Part shown: piece by piece, positions 45,041-54,456 of the stretch | How positions within the stretch are numbered: position 1 is the stretch's first letter | How the letters are laid out: every line of letters begins with the position of its first letter | NCBI RefSeq assembly: GCF_009763805.1 | Contig: NZ_CP046803.1 | Span: 248,001 to 312,000, forward strand | Direction: 5' to 3' | DNA from: Vibrio cidicii | GTDB lineage: Bacteria > Pseudomonadota > Gammaproteobacteria > Enterobacterales > Vibrionaceae | DNA length: 64,000 nucleotides | Notes under the pieces: generated by a model | The model's database searches: none | Seen by the model: the letters and a program-made list of their open reading frames with translations, nothing else | Told to the model about the DNA's origin: nothing | Made by a program: the position numbers and the translations under genes

Positions 45041-45781
45041 GTGAATAAGCAAAGAGTTACTCTAAATTGCGACATGGGCGAAAGCTTTGGGATCTGGACT
45101 ATGGGTTCTGATGAATTGGTGATGCCGTGGGTTGACATGGCCAATATCGCTTGTGGATTTCATGCCTCAGACCCTCACGTCATGGCTAAAACGGTCGCCT
45201 TAGCCAAGCACTATAACGTCAAAGTCGGTGCACACCCAGGCTATCAAGATCTTAGCGGTTTCGGTCGCAGAAGTATACCTCACACCGCCGCGCAAATTAC
45301 AGAACTCGTCCTCTATCAGGTGGGTGCATTGAAGGCTTTCTGCCAATATCACGATGTGCCGCTCCATTATGTCAAACCACATGGTGCACTCTACAACGAT
45401 ATGATGGCCGATGAAGAGGTGTTTCGCGCCATTGCTGAAGCCGTTTCTGTCTTCGCTCTTCCACTGATGATTCTGGCAACCACAGACAATCAGCGCTACC
45501 TAGACATTGCGGATATTTTTGATGTGCCACTGCTATTTGAAGCCTTTGCTGATCGCAGTTATCAAGAAGATGGTCGACTTACCCCGAGATCGCAAGCGAA
45601 TGCGGTCTACCACAATGCCGATGACATCTATAACCAAGCGATGCAAATCGCCACCTATGGTTGCGTCACTACCGTTTCAGGAACAAGAGTGTCATTGGAA
45701 GCCGACACCATCTGTGTGCATGGTGATAATCCTGAGTCTATTGCCTTGGTACAAAGGTTAAGCCAAGCATTGGCCAAATAA
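45041..45781 (+). CDS. pxpA: 5-oxoprolinase subunit A (LamB/YcsF family)
   Basis: A 246-residue protein of the LamB/YcsF family that opens 5-oxoproline to glutamate together with PxpBC. The start VTLNCDMGESFG, KVGAHPGYQDLSGFGRR and HYVKPHGALYNDM are family signatures. It starts with GTG 45041 and is followed 11 nt later by pxpB. pxpABC form a complete ATP-dependent oxoprolinase operon closed by a terminator. Confidence 0.92.
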   Translation: MNKQRVTLNCDMGESFGIWTMGSDELVMPWVDMANIACGFHASDPHVMAKTVALAKHYNVKVGAHPGYQDLSGFGRRSIPHTAAQITELVLYQVGALKAFCQYHDVPLHYVKPHGALYNDMMADEEVFRAIAEAVSVFALPLMILATTDNQRYLDIADIFDVPLLFEAFADRSYQEDGRLTPRSQANAVYHNADDIYNQAMQIATYGCVTTVSGTRVSLEADTICVHGDNPESIALVQRLSQALAK

Positions 45782-45792
45782 GAGGAAGAGAT

Positions 45793-46476
45793 TTGAAGAG
45801 CAATTGCTACCGAATTCAACCCGTTTCTGAATGCAGCTTGATGGTGTACTTTACCGAGAGCGTCAATGAGCAGCAAGTGGGCGAATTGGCGAATCTGATT
45901 CGGCAGACTCTACCCAATGCGCTGATGAACGTGGTTCCTGCCTATCGTTCTATCTTGGTGGAATACTTACCTTTTCGCTTGAGTGAATCACAGTTGCTGC
46001 TTCAGCTTGAGCAACTGTTGCAAAGTAGCCAAGTTACCACATCCGTTCAGGCCGGACGCAACCATCGCATTCCCGTTTATTATGCCAAGCAAACCGCGCT
46101 GGATCTGGAGACGTTTCTTCATCGCGGCTTGTCACTGGATGACGTTGTCGATCTGCACTGTGAAACGCCCTACACCGTTTCCGCCATTGGTTTCACACCA
46201 GGCTTTGCGTTTTTGTCTGACGTTGATGAGCGCCTCGCCGTTCCTAGACTGGCTTCGCCACGTGTTTCCGTCCCGGCAGGCAGTGTCGCGGTAGCCGAAA
46301 GCAAGACGGCCATTTACCCATCCGCTACGCCCGGCGGCTGGAACATCATCGGCCGATGTCCAGTGTCTGTGTATAACCCGAATGAGGTTCCTGTGACCCC
46401 GTTTACGATTGGCGATACAGTGACTTTTTACCCGATCAGTGAGCAAGAGTATCTCGAATTAGGAGGCACATTGTGA
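45793..46476 (+). CDS. pxpB: 5-oxoprolinase subunit B (KipI-like)
   Basis: A 227-residue KipI/allophanate-hydrolase-subunit-1 family protein. Key segments are GFTPGFAFLSDVDERLAVPRLASPRVSVPAGSVAVA and YPSATPGGWNIIGRCP, conserved in PxpB. It starts at TTG 45793 after GAGGAAGAG and overlaps pxpC by 4 nt (GTGA). It acts with PxpC as the kinase part of 5-oxoprolinase, which recycles a damage product of glutamine and glutamate. Confidence 0.92.
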   Translation: MKSNCYRIQPVSECSLMVYFTESVNEQQVGELANLIRQTLPNALMNVVPAYRSILVEYLPFRLSESQLLLQLEQLLQSSQVTTSVQAGRNHRIPVYYAKQTALDLETFLHRGLSLDDVVDLHCETPYTVSAIGFTPGFAFLSDVDERLAVPRLASPRVSVPAGSVAVAESKTAIYPSATPGGWNIIGRCPVSVYNPNEVPVTPFTIGDTVTFYPISEQEYLELGGTL

Positions 46477-47408
46477 CAACCCACGCGCTAAAAGTCATCA
46501 AACCGGGGTCACTCAGCCTGATTCAGGACTTTGGCCGATTCGCCCTTGCCCATCAAGGCATCACGCAAGGCGGACCGGTGGACGACTACGCCTACAGTTG
46601 GTCGAACCATTTGCTGGGCAATCCCGTCAATTGCACCTCGTTGGAAATCACCTTAGGTCAAGCGGCATTCGAAGTACTCAGTTCGTGTCAACTGGCGATC
46701 TGTGGCGGCGATCTCGATGCGCGTCTCAACGGACACCCATTGCACAACTGGAGCGAATTTCGCGCGCACAAAGGTGACATTCTCACTTTTGGCTTAGCAA
46801 AAAATGGCCTGCGAGCTTACCTCTCAGTGGTTGGCGGCTTTGACGTCAGTCCGCAGCTTGGCAGCACCAGTACCGTCGTGCGCGATCATCTCGGCGGCCT
46901 GAAACAAAACGGCATGCCGCTGGTTGCTGAACAATTATTACCTTTTGCGCCACACCAACCTAACCCAAATAAAGCCCGCTCGCTGACTTTCCGTTTCAAG
47001 CCTGATTACAACTTGCCGTTAAAATTGCGCGTGATTGAAGGTTGTCAGGCCGCGGATTTTGCTGCCGAGGAAATCGCGCTGTTTTATCAAACGCGATTTA
47101 CCGTGGATCCCAACTCAAATCGCATGGGATACCGACTGGCCGGAGGGACGATTTCGCCTCCCTATCAGGGGATCTTGTCGGAAGGAATTACCTTGGGCGC
47201 CATTCAAGTGCCACCGAATGGTCAGCCAATCATTTTGCTAAATGACAGACAAACGATTGGCGGCTATCCCAAACTAGGCTGCGTTGCCCGAATCGACCTT
47301 CCAAGACTGGCGCAAGCAAAACCGGGACAGGAGGTCCGTTTTGTTAGAGGCGACCGCGAGGGTTTGCAAGATGTTTGGTGCCAATGGGCACGTTTTTTTG
47401 GTTACTGA
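46473..47408 (+). CDS. pxpC: 5-oxoprolinase subunit C (KipA-like)
   Basis: A 311-residue KipA/allophanate-hydrolase-subunit-2 family protein. The segments IKPGSLSLIQDFGRFALAHQGITQGGPVDDYAYSWSNHLLGN, SNRMGYRLAG and PNGQPIILLNDRQTIGGYPKLG are family signatures. Starts at GTG 46473 inside the pxpB stop, so it is translationally coupled. It is the third gene of the pxpABC operon. Confidence 0.92.
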   Translation: MTTHALKVIKPGSLSLIQDFGRFALAHQGITQGGPVDDYAYSWSNHLLGNPVNCTSLEITLGQAAFEVLSSCQLAICGGDLDARLNGHPLHNWSEFRAHKGDILTFGLAKNGLRAYLSVVGGFDVSPQLGSTSTVVRDHLGGLKQNGMPLVAEQLLPFAPHQPNPNKARSLTFRFKPDYNLPLKLRVIEGCQAADFAAEEIALFYQTRFTVDPNSNRMGYRLAGGTISPPYQGILSEGITLGAIQVPPNGQPIILLNDRQTIGGYPKLGCVARIDLPRLAQAKPGQEVRFVRGDREGLQDVWCQWARFFGY

Positions 47409-47465
47409 TTGCTTTTGCTTACTGATTACTATAGCTAAGAGCAAGCACACTGCTGTGAGAAGTGA

Positions 47466-47495
47466 CCAAGGCGACGTGGATGTCGCCTTGGTTTT
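47466..47495 (+). terminator. intrinsic terminator of pxpABC
   Basis: Stem CCAAGGCGAC / GTCGCCTTGG with a 6-nt loop and a TTTT tail. Confidence 0.85.
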
Positions 47496-47499
47496 ACGC

Positions 47500-48939
47500 T
47501 TATTGATACACCCCTTCACCCACCACTTGAGCCAACGATACTGGGTAACCGCGCTGTTTGGCTAATGAGGTGGCTACCGATTCTATCTCACTGGCGGCCA
47601 GTGAACAGGTGACCGGGTGTTCTTGTTCGATGTGAGTGGAGATAGGCTTACCAAACCACTGCAAGGCGATTTTCTGCGCTGCAAGCAACGTCGACGAGCC
47701 TTTGACAATTTCGATGCAAGCATAATGGTTAGCAGAGAAGGAGACATCTGCCGCGCGCAGTGTTGCATCACGCCCGGGAATTTGCTGCGCGCCAAACAGC
47801 GCTTTGCCCGCTGGCTTGGCACTGATAAAGGCCGGCAACAACTTAGCCGCGTGTTCAATCGCCTTTTGGGTGCGCAGTTGCAAAACCGATTCATCCCATC
47901 CTGACCGGATCTTTTTGACGTATTGTGCTGGCAACTTCGGCTGCGCAGAGCGAGGCGATGCTGCCACTAAACCATCTTCAAATAGCGTGATATCTTCCGT
48001 CATACCATGCAGTTGAAAATAACCGTCGGCGTATGGCGTGAGCTGCGCCATGCCATCTGGCGTGCCTCGTTCGCCATGAAAAATCACTTCTGGCCAAGAC
48101 TCATGACATTCTTGCCACTGCGTGACGTACGCCGCTTTAAACTCGACCATACGTTGCGTGGTCACACCAACCACATCATCGAGTTCGCCCGTTTCAAAAC
48201 CACATGCGTTGATCAAGTAATCAGCGTAGATAGGTTGAGACAAACCAGCAACATCCAACTGCCATTTAGCCCCATCCCACTGCGCATGTTGCAACTCTCG
48301 GTTACACATCACCGTCGAGGCCGGAAAGCGCTCAAGGGCAAGGGTGGCGATGGCAGAAAGACGAAACACACTCCAGCCATATTCGGCCACCATGATCACC
48401 GGATATTTAAGCTGCTCGAGATCAGTATTTTTGGCAAATGGAATGCACCAGTCGTCAAATGTTTTGGGCTGCTCAGGCTGAGTTAACCTCGCTAAGCGCG
48501 CGAGATCAGCTTTGGCATAGAGTTTGAAGTAGTTGTCCGGCTCGCCAAGCACTTGGTTGCGGGCGTCTTCTCGAACTAGATCTCGATATGCTTCGCGAAT
48601 GATAGCCAATCTTGGCAACAGCTCTTCGGCCTCTCCCGCATCACTGCGCGGTACCGCAATGATGGTGGGGCGAATGTTGATACTGGCTGGAAAAAGTCTG
48701 ACGCTGTCGATCGATTGTTTCAGGAGGTCAATGCATTGCTGCGTCGAGATCTCACGATAAAGGTTTCCCCCGGCGTGCAGATGACAGATCGGCGGACCAT
48801 TGACCAAGGAAGGCCCTTTTTCTATCAAGGTCACCGCATAGCCTAATTCTGAAAAATGTATCGCGGCCGTGGCGCCAGCGACACCACCCCCTACAACGGC
48901 GATATGTTTGTTGCCGGTGGACGAGTTCAAAGCGTTCAT
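47500..48939 (-). CDS. FAD-dependent oxidoreductase (DAO-like)
   Basis: A 479-residue flavoprotein. The N-terminal FAD motif VVGGGVAGATAAIHFSELGYAVTLIEKG is clear, followed by NGPPICHLHAGGNLYREIS. No membrane segments are evident and no second dinucleotide motif was seen. The class (D-amino-acid oxidase/GlpD-like) usually oxidises amines or hydroxy acids. The start ATG at 48937-48939 gives a conventional N-terminus; an upstream frame continues but lacks family similarity. It converges on the pxp operon. The substrate is unknown. Confidence 0.78.
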   Translation of the reverse strand: MNALNSSTGNKHIAVVGGGVAGATAAIHFSELGYAVTLIEKGPSLVNGPPICHLHAGGNLYREISTQQCIDLLKQSIDSVRLFPASINIRPTIIAVPRSDAGEAEELLPRLAIIREAYRDLVREDARNQVLGEPDNYFKLYAKADLARLARLTQPEQPKTFDDWCIPFAKNTDLEQLKYPVIMVAEYGWSVFRLSAIATLALERFPASTVMCNRELQHAQWDGAKWQLDVAGLSQPIYADYLINACGFETGELDDVVGVTTQRMVEFKAAYVTQWQECHESWPEVIFHGERGTPDGMAQLTPYADGYFQLHGMTEDITLFEDGLVAASPRSAQPKLPAQYVKKIRSGWDESVLQLRTQKAIEHAAKLLPAFISAKPAGKALFGAQQIPGRDATLRAADVSFSANHYACIEIVKGSSTLLAAQKIALQWFGKPISTHIEQEHPVTCSLAASEIESVATSLAKQRGYPVSLAQVVGEGVYQ

Positions 48940-49258
48940 TATTCCACTATGTCTATGAATTCTGGGATTGAATTCTACTCGTGATTGAACGTGAATAAAA
49001 TCACAAATTCGCTGTGGATTTCTCCGTACAGCAGGCGAAAAGTATAAAAATTTTCTACGTAAAGACGGCAATAAAATTATCAAAAAAATACTTGACTGAT
49101 TTGTCTCGATTTCAGTTTCTCGGCCAAATGTGAATAACCCTCTCTGCGCAAGTCCGATAGGGCAAAGACTTCGCTCACTTTGCCTTCTTTTTGAGCTTCA
49201 CTTATCCCAAAAGTTATCCACTGATTTTGTGGATAACTGGGATAAGACTAGTCGGCTA
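48940..49258. other. 319-bp gap with two hairpins and DnaA boxes
   Basis: Separates the flavoprotein gene from the permease gene upstream of it on the minus strand. It contains GGCAAAG / CTTTGCC at 49161-49184, followed by TTCTTTTT on the plus strand, and the large DnaA-box hairpin at 49201-49246. No coding frame of quality was seen. Confidence 0.6.
49201..49246. repeat. long inverted repeat carrying two DnaA boxes
   Basis: Inner arms AGTTATCCAC / GTGGATAACT flank TGATTTT, and outer arms CTTATCCC / GGGATAAG extend the pairing with a 3-nt bulge. The right arm contains a perfect DnaA box (TGTGGATAA, 49228-49236); the left holds TTATCCACT. It follows the permease gene by 12 nt and may act as its terminator. 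Confidence 0.6.
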
Positions 49259-51701
49259 TTAGCCATACGAGTTATTCATGGGTGTCAATAACTGTTTGAT
49301 TAAACTTGATACAACCATGAACAATGTCGCCAACGCCAAGGTGGGCAATAGCAGCCACAAATGTGGATGCAGCGTAGCGGATAAGTCAAAGCCGAAACGC
49401 ATCACCGCCGCCACCGTTGCTTCCGCGCCGAGAGCAGAAATCGCACTGGCAATCAGAGCCATGATGCCATATTCCGCCCAGATGGTACGCGTGACCCGTT
49501 TTTTCGACGCACCCAATGTGCGGTACAAGCGGATCTCTTGCTGACGCTGCGCTAAACTCAGGCGCAACAAGGTAAAGATCAACATCACTCCCGCCATCAC
49601 CCCCATGAGTGCCAAAATCGAAATCGACCACACTATCTGTTCAACCAGATCTTGGATCTTGCTCGCCATGGTGCGAATGTCGAGCACACTGACGGTCGGG
49701 TATTGCCGCGACAACTGATTCAGCAAGGATGTCTGGTGCTCTTCAATACGAAAACTGACCAAATAGGATGCAGGAATAGACGCCATCACATCCGGTGTAA
49801 AGATGAAATAGAAGTTAGGCTTCATATCACGCCACTCAACGTGACGAATGGTGTTGACCGTCGCGTTGAAGGTTTGACTGTTCACCACAAACGTGAGTGT
49901 ATCGCCAATCTCGATTCCCATCTCTTCAGCTACTTTAGCTTCAACCGACACGCCTTGCATTGGCGTCCAACTGCCCGCGGTCACCTGATTATAATCAGGA
50001 ATGCTGTCTCCCCAAGTAAGGTTTAACTCTCGACTCACTGCGTCACTACGCTCTTGGCCATCTGGCCGGCTATCACTGGTGACATTTTCACCGTTGATAG
50101 CAGTAAAACGGCCGCGAATGATCGGGTAAGCCGGAGAAACGATTCACTTGGTTCTGGTCTAAAAACGTCAAATAAGGGTCAAGTTCAAAGTCACTGATAT
50201 TGAGCGCAAACACATTGGCGGCATCGGCAGGCAGTGTCCGCTGCCAATCTTTAAGCAGATCGGTACGCACCAGCCAAATGATCGCCAATAACATGAGCGA
50301 CAATGACAACGCCCCCAACTGCAACCCACTGCCGAGTGCCGAGCGGTTGATGCGGCTCAGTGCCAGTTTAACGGAGGTAGAAAATGGTAAGCGTGCCAAT
50401 AGCTTACTCAGCGCTAAGCCAACAAAGGCTAGCACAATGAAAAGCAGCATGATTGCCCCGAGCACAATCCACACCATGATGTTATTGTGGTAAATCGCCA
50501 ACATAGGCAAAAGTGGCACCCCAATCAGCAGCCAGGTTTTCGATGGGATGGCTTTCTGCTGGTTGTCTGTTTGCATCACATTGATCGCTGATGTATGTAA
50601 CAGAGCCGACAGCGGAATGCCCAAAGCGGGAATCGCAATCAGTAGCGCGGTAAACAATGAGACTAAATACGGCGTAATGCCATACGATGGAAGCGGGTCG
50701 GGCAGCAGATCTTTCAATGGAATGCGCAGCAACTGCTCCAGACCCATGCCAATCAGGACGCCGATAACGGCCGCGCATACAAATAGCAGCGCTAGCTGAA
50801 TCGCTAACCAACGGGCTATCCACGCTCGGCTAGCACCAATGCTTTTTAACATCGCGATGGTTTGTTTTCGCGTGACAACGTAATTTTGGCAAGTTAGCAC
50901 GAGTGTTGTCGCCGCCATAATGATAACAATCGCGACGGTGAGAGACAGATATTGATTGGTGCGTTCAAACACTTCGCTACTACGACTGGCACTCTCCTGA
51001 TCGCGCCAGCGATCACTCGGCGTCAGCTCAACGCTCTCTTTGACCTTCGCAATCGCTTGATCACTGCCGACGATAAACAGACGATACTGCACACGACTAC
51101 CCACTTGAATCGCACCAGTACGGGCTACATCCGTGTCGTGAATATACGCCGCTGGCATCTGTTGAAACGGGTTGAAGCTTAATCCGGGTTCGCTCTCAAT
51201 CACGCCAGAAACGACAAAATCTGCGTCGCCAATCGTGACATTGTCACCTTGCGTAACCTCCAGCCTTTCCATAATCCGGCTATCTAACCACAGTTCCCCC
51301 GGGTTCACATGCTGAGCGCGAGTTGTGTCGCTGCGCAGGCTCAGTTCACCAAGCAGCGGATAGCTCGATTGCACCGCTTTGACGGTGACTAACTGCATCC
51401 CCGTGTCACTAAAGGCCATGGTGGCAAAACGGGTCATTTTTGAGGTGGTAAGCGCTTCACTCTTGACCGCATCAAGCAAAGTTTGTGGCAGAGGATTGGC
51501 GGAAATGAAGAGCGTATCGGCGGTGAGTGCATCTTTGCCCTGCTTGACGATCACCTGTTCCATACGCGTTGCCAAGGCCGATAAAGCAAACACCGCAGAG
51601 ATGATCAGCACCAGTGCGACACTGATTGGCCAGAGGTTGCCATGGCGTATCTCTTCCAAACTCCAGGCGGTGAGCCTACGATTTAATCCGTTTGATGCCA
51701 T
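49259..51701 (-). pseudogene. FtsX-like ABC transporter permease (YbbP-like), with a +1 frameshift
   Basis: A large permease of about 813 residues when restored, with two FtsX-type membrane-domain units: one in the N-terminal half (TM near LWPISVALVLIISAVFALSAL, MacB-like periplasmic loop) and one at the C-terminus (IVWSISILALMGVMAGVMLIFTLLR). As given, the frame stops at 50088 after ...NRFSGLPDHS. Removing one T from CGTTTCTCC (minus; AAA at 50137-50139) restores NRSPAYPIIRGRFTAING. With the adjacent ATPase and divergent tesA it matches the E. coli ybbA-ybbP-tesA arrangement. The substrate of this exporter is not known. Confidence 0.8.
51235..51247. other. matS site (MatP-binding)
   Basis: GTGACATTGTCAC, an exact consensus match, inside the permease gene. 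Confidence 0.8.
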
Positions 51702-51702
51702 A

Positions 51703-52380
51703 CTAACTTGCCTCCGACAGTTGACCTGCATCCATGCTAAACACGCGTTGGCAGCGCTGAGCAAGCTTCATATCGTGCGTCACTAACACTAACGTCGTGC
51801 CATGGTGTTGATTGAGCTCAAACAGCAGCTCAATGATTTTTTCTGCCGTGTGTTGATCGAGATTGCCGGTCGGTTCATCGGCAAACAAAATCTTCGGCTG
51901 GGTCATAAATGCACGTGCCAAAGCCACCCGTTGCTGCTCGCCTCCCGATAACTGGCTCGGGAGGTGATCCACTCGCGAGGCCAAACCTACCGAAGCAAGC
52001 AACGCTTTACCTCGTTCGTTATCCTCCTCTTCCCCTTTGAGCAGACACGGTAAAGTGACATTTTGCAGTGCGGTCAGGCTTGGAATGAGCAAAAAACTTT
52101 GGAAAACAAAGCCAATCGATTCACTGCGTAGCGCGGCACGCGCTTCATCGTCCAAACGAGACAAAGGTTGATCGAGCAGATAAACTTCGCCGGATGAGGC
52201 GACATCAAGGCCAGCTAAGAGTGTCATCAGGGTTGACTTTCCTGCACCGGAGGTGCCTACAATAGCCACACTCTCTCCTTCAGCGACTTCAAGATTGACA
52301 TCGCTTAGGATTATTAACTTCTCATTGCTTGTAGATACTTGTTTGCTAACGGATTTTGCTTTAATTACTGGAGATTGCAT
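51703..52380 (-). CDS. ABC transporter ATPase (YbbA/LolD-like)
   Basis: A 225-residue ATPase. The Walker A motif [10 protein letters not shown]-loop VFQSF, signature LSGGEQQR and Walker [13 protein letters not shown] are all present; the LolD/MacB group is indicated by [21 protein letters not shown] spacing and EPTGNLD. The start ATG at 52378-52380 overlaps the tesA start on the other strand. The stop lies 1 nt from the permease ATG, so the two genes are coupled. It probably energises the FtsX-like permease. Confidence 0.88.
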   Translation of the reverse strand: MQSPVIKAKSVSKQVSTSNEKLIILSDVNLEVAEGESVAIVGTSGAGKSTLMTLLAGLDVASSGEVYLLDQPLSRLDDEARAALRSESIGFVFQSFLLIPSLTALQNVTLPCLLKGEEEDNERGKALLASVGLASRVDHLPSQLSGGEQQRVALARAFMTQPKILFADEPTGNLDQHTAEKIIELLFELNQHHGTTLVLVTHDMKLAQRCQRVFSMDAGQLSEAS

Positions 52381-52981
52381 GGTCAGATTGTTTTCCTTAA
52401 TGCTGATGTTAATCCTGTCGTGGACGGCAACGGCGGCTGAAAAAATTCTCATACTTGGCGATAGTTTAAGTGCAGGATACAACATGCCAGCCGAGCAGGC
52501 ATGGCCAAGTTTGTTACCAGACGTACTAAAAACCTACGGGAAAGACGTACAAGTGATCAACGCCAGTATTTCAGGCGACACCACAGGCAACGGTTTGGCG
52601 CGCCTGCCAGACTTGTTAACCACCCACTCCCCCGATTGGGTGTTAATTGAACTGGGCGCTAACGATGGCCTCAGAGGTTTTCCGCCTAAAACCATCGCTG
52701 CGAATCTGTCACGGATGATCCAAATAACAAAGGCGGCGGGCGCGAAACCCGCGTTAATGCAAATACGCGTTCCACCTAACTACGGCAAACGTTACTCGCA
52801 AGCATTTTTCGATCTTTACCCTACCTTGGCAGAGCATCAACAAGTGCCATTGTTGCCATTTTTCCTTGAGCAGGTGATCACTAAACCAGAATGGATGATG
52901 CAAGATGGCCTGCATCCCACCGCTGACGCGCAACCTTGGATCGCTGAGTTTGTTGCCGAAATGTTTAGCAAACATCTCTGA
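52379..52981 (+). CDS. tesA: periplasmic lysophospholipase/thioesterase I
   Basis: A 200-residue SGNH hydrolase. A signal peptide (residues 1-20) is followed by ILGDSLSAGY with nucleophile Ser29. The oxyanion residues are the Gly in ISGDTTGNG and the Asn in LGANDGLRG, and Asp176-His179 (DGLHPT) complete the triad. It hydrolyses thioesters and lysophospholipids in the periplasm. The ATG 52379 follows GGAG. It is divergent from the ybbAP-like genes, with overlapping start codons, as in E. coli. Confidence 0.95.
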   Translation: MVRLFSLMLMLILSWTATAAEKILILGDSLSAGYNMPAEQAWPSLLPDVLKTYGKDVQVINASISGDTTGNGLARLPDLLTTHSPDWVLIELGANDGLRGFPPKTIAANLSRMIQITKAAGAKPALMQIRVPPNYGKRYSQAFFDLYPTLAEHQQVPLLPFFLEQVITKPEWMMQDGLHPTADAQPWIAEFVAEMFSKHL

Positions 52982-53062
52982 TTTTAATGCCCTAGCTCAA
53001 ATCATTTTACGTTTCTTTACGTTAGCCTAACTGCCTCTTTATCCCCCAATCAGGAAAATGGC

Positions 53063-54266
53063 ATGCGCATAGAACCACAAATTGATGGCGTTGTTGCCCG
53101 CTCAGCCCATCCCTATGGCTGTGAAGCTGCAATTAAACAACAAATAGAGTACGTAAAACGCGCGCCACAGATCACTCAAGGCCCTAAACGGGTACTGATC
53201 CTTGGCGCTTCCTCTGGATTTGGTCTTGCTGCTCGCATCGCACTGACGTTTGGCGGCGCCAAAGCAGACACCATCGGCGTCTCGTTTCGAACGTGGCCCA
53301 AGCGAAAAAGGCACTGGTAGTGCGGGTTGGTACAACAACATTTTTTTCAAAGCGCAGGCACAAAAAGAAGGCCGTACCGCCATCAACATCGTCGGAGACG
53401 CCTTTGCCAAAGAGACGCGCGAGCAAGTGATTGAAGCGATAGAGACCTATTTCGATGGCGAAGTTGACCTTATTATTTACAGCCTAGCGACTGGCATGCG
53501 GCCCATTCCGGGCAAACCCGGTGAGTTTTGGCGTAGCGTGATCAAACCCTATGGTCAGCCTGTCATCGGCGCCTCCCTCGATTTACAGCATGACCGTTGG
53601 ATTGAAACCACGCTTGAGCCTGCCAGTGATGAGGAAGCCGAGCACACCATCAAAGTGATGGGCGGTGAAGATTGGCAAAGTTGGGTGGATGCACTTATCA
53701 ACACCGAATCCATCGCTGAAGGTTGTAAAACCATCGCCTTTTCTTACATCGGGCCGGAAGTCACTCACCCGATTTATCTCGACGGTACGCTAGGCCGGGC
53801 GAAAATCGATCTGCACCAAACCAGCCATGCGCTCAATTTGGAAATGGCCAATTTCAATGGCAGCGCCTACGCCACCGTCTGTAAAGCCTTGGTGACCAAA
53901 GCGAGCGTGTTTATTCCCGCGTTGTCTCCCTATCTGCTTGCCTTGTATAAAGTGATGAAAGCTGAGCAATGCCATGAAACCTGCATTGAACAGATGCAAC
54001 GTTTATTTAGTACGAAACTCTATGGTCAAGCGAAAGTCGACGTGGACGGTGAACGCTTGATCCGCATCGATGAGTTAGAACTGGCTCCGCATATTCAGCA
54101 AAAGGTTAACGCTCTGTTGTCTGAAATGAACGGCGACAACTTTAAGCAACTTGGCGATTATGAAGGTTATAAAGGCGAATTTCTTAAACTAAACGGCTTT
54201 GGCTTTGAGTCAGTTGATTACACTCAAGAGATTGATCTCGCTGACTTGAAAAAGTTGCGCCCTTAA
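53063..54266 (+). pseudogene. fabV: trans-2-enoyl-CoA/ACP reductase FabV, with a +1 frameshift
   Basis: The restored enzyme has 400 residues, the usual FabV length. It starts MRIEPQIDGVVARSAHPYGCEA, has the NADH motif VLILGASSGFGLAARIA and the YX8K active site in YLDGTLGRAK. FabV carries out the last step of fatty-acid elongation and is resistant to triclosan. As given, the frame stops at 53320. Removing one T from TCGTTTCGAACG (53285-53287) joins IGVS to FERGPSEKGTGSAGWYNN, the conserved continuation. The gene stands alone, followed by a terminator. Confidence 0.93.
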
Positions 54267-54314
54267 GCCGCCAGTGTATATGTCTTAAACTTGAGATTCT
54301 GTTTTTGACTGATG

Positions 54315-54345
54315 AAGTCCCGACCACATTTCGGGACTTTTTTTC
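54315..54345 (+). terminator. intrinsic terminator of fabV
   Basis: Stem AAGTCCCGA / TCGGGACTT with a 7-nt loop, followed by TTTTTT. Confidence 0.85.
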
Positions 54346-54456
54346 ATCTTGTTCTGCTTAACTCCTATACTTAAACCCAAGCGCACTCTGCTCCCATTTG
54401 AGGCGCTCCATGTGACCACAGGATGTGGTGACAACGAGGATAAGGACTGCCAAGTC

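Noticed and set aside
47617..48486. Plus-strand frames opposite the flavoprotein gene
   Set aside because: The minus-strand frame has the FAD motif and family length; the plus-strand frames are fragments without motifs.
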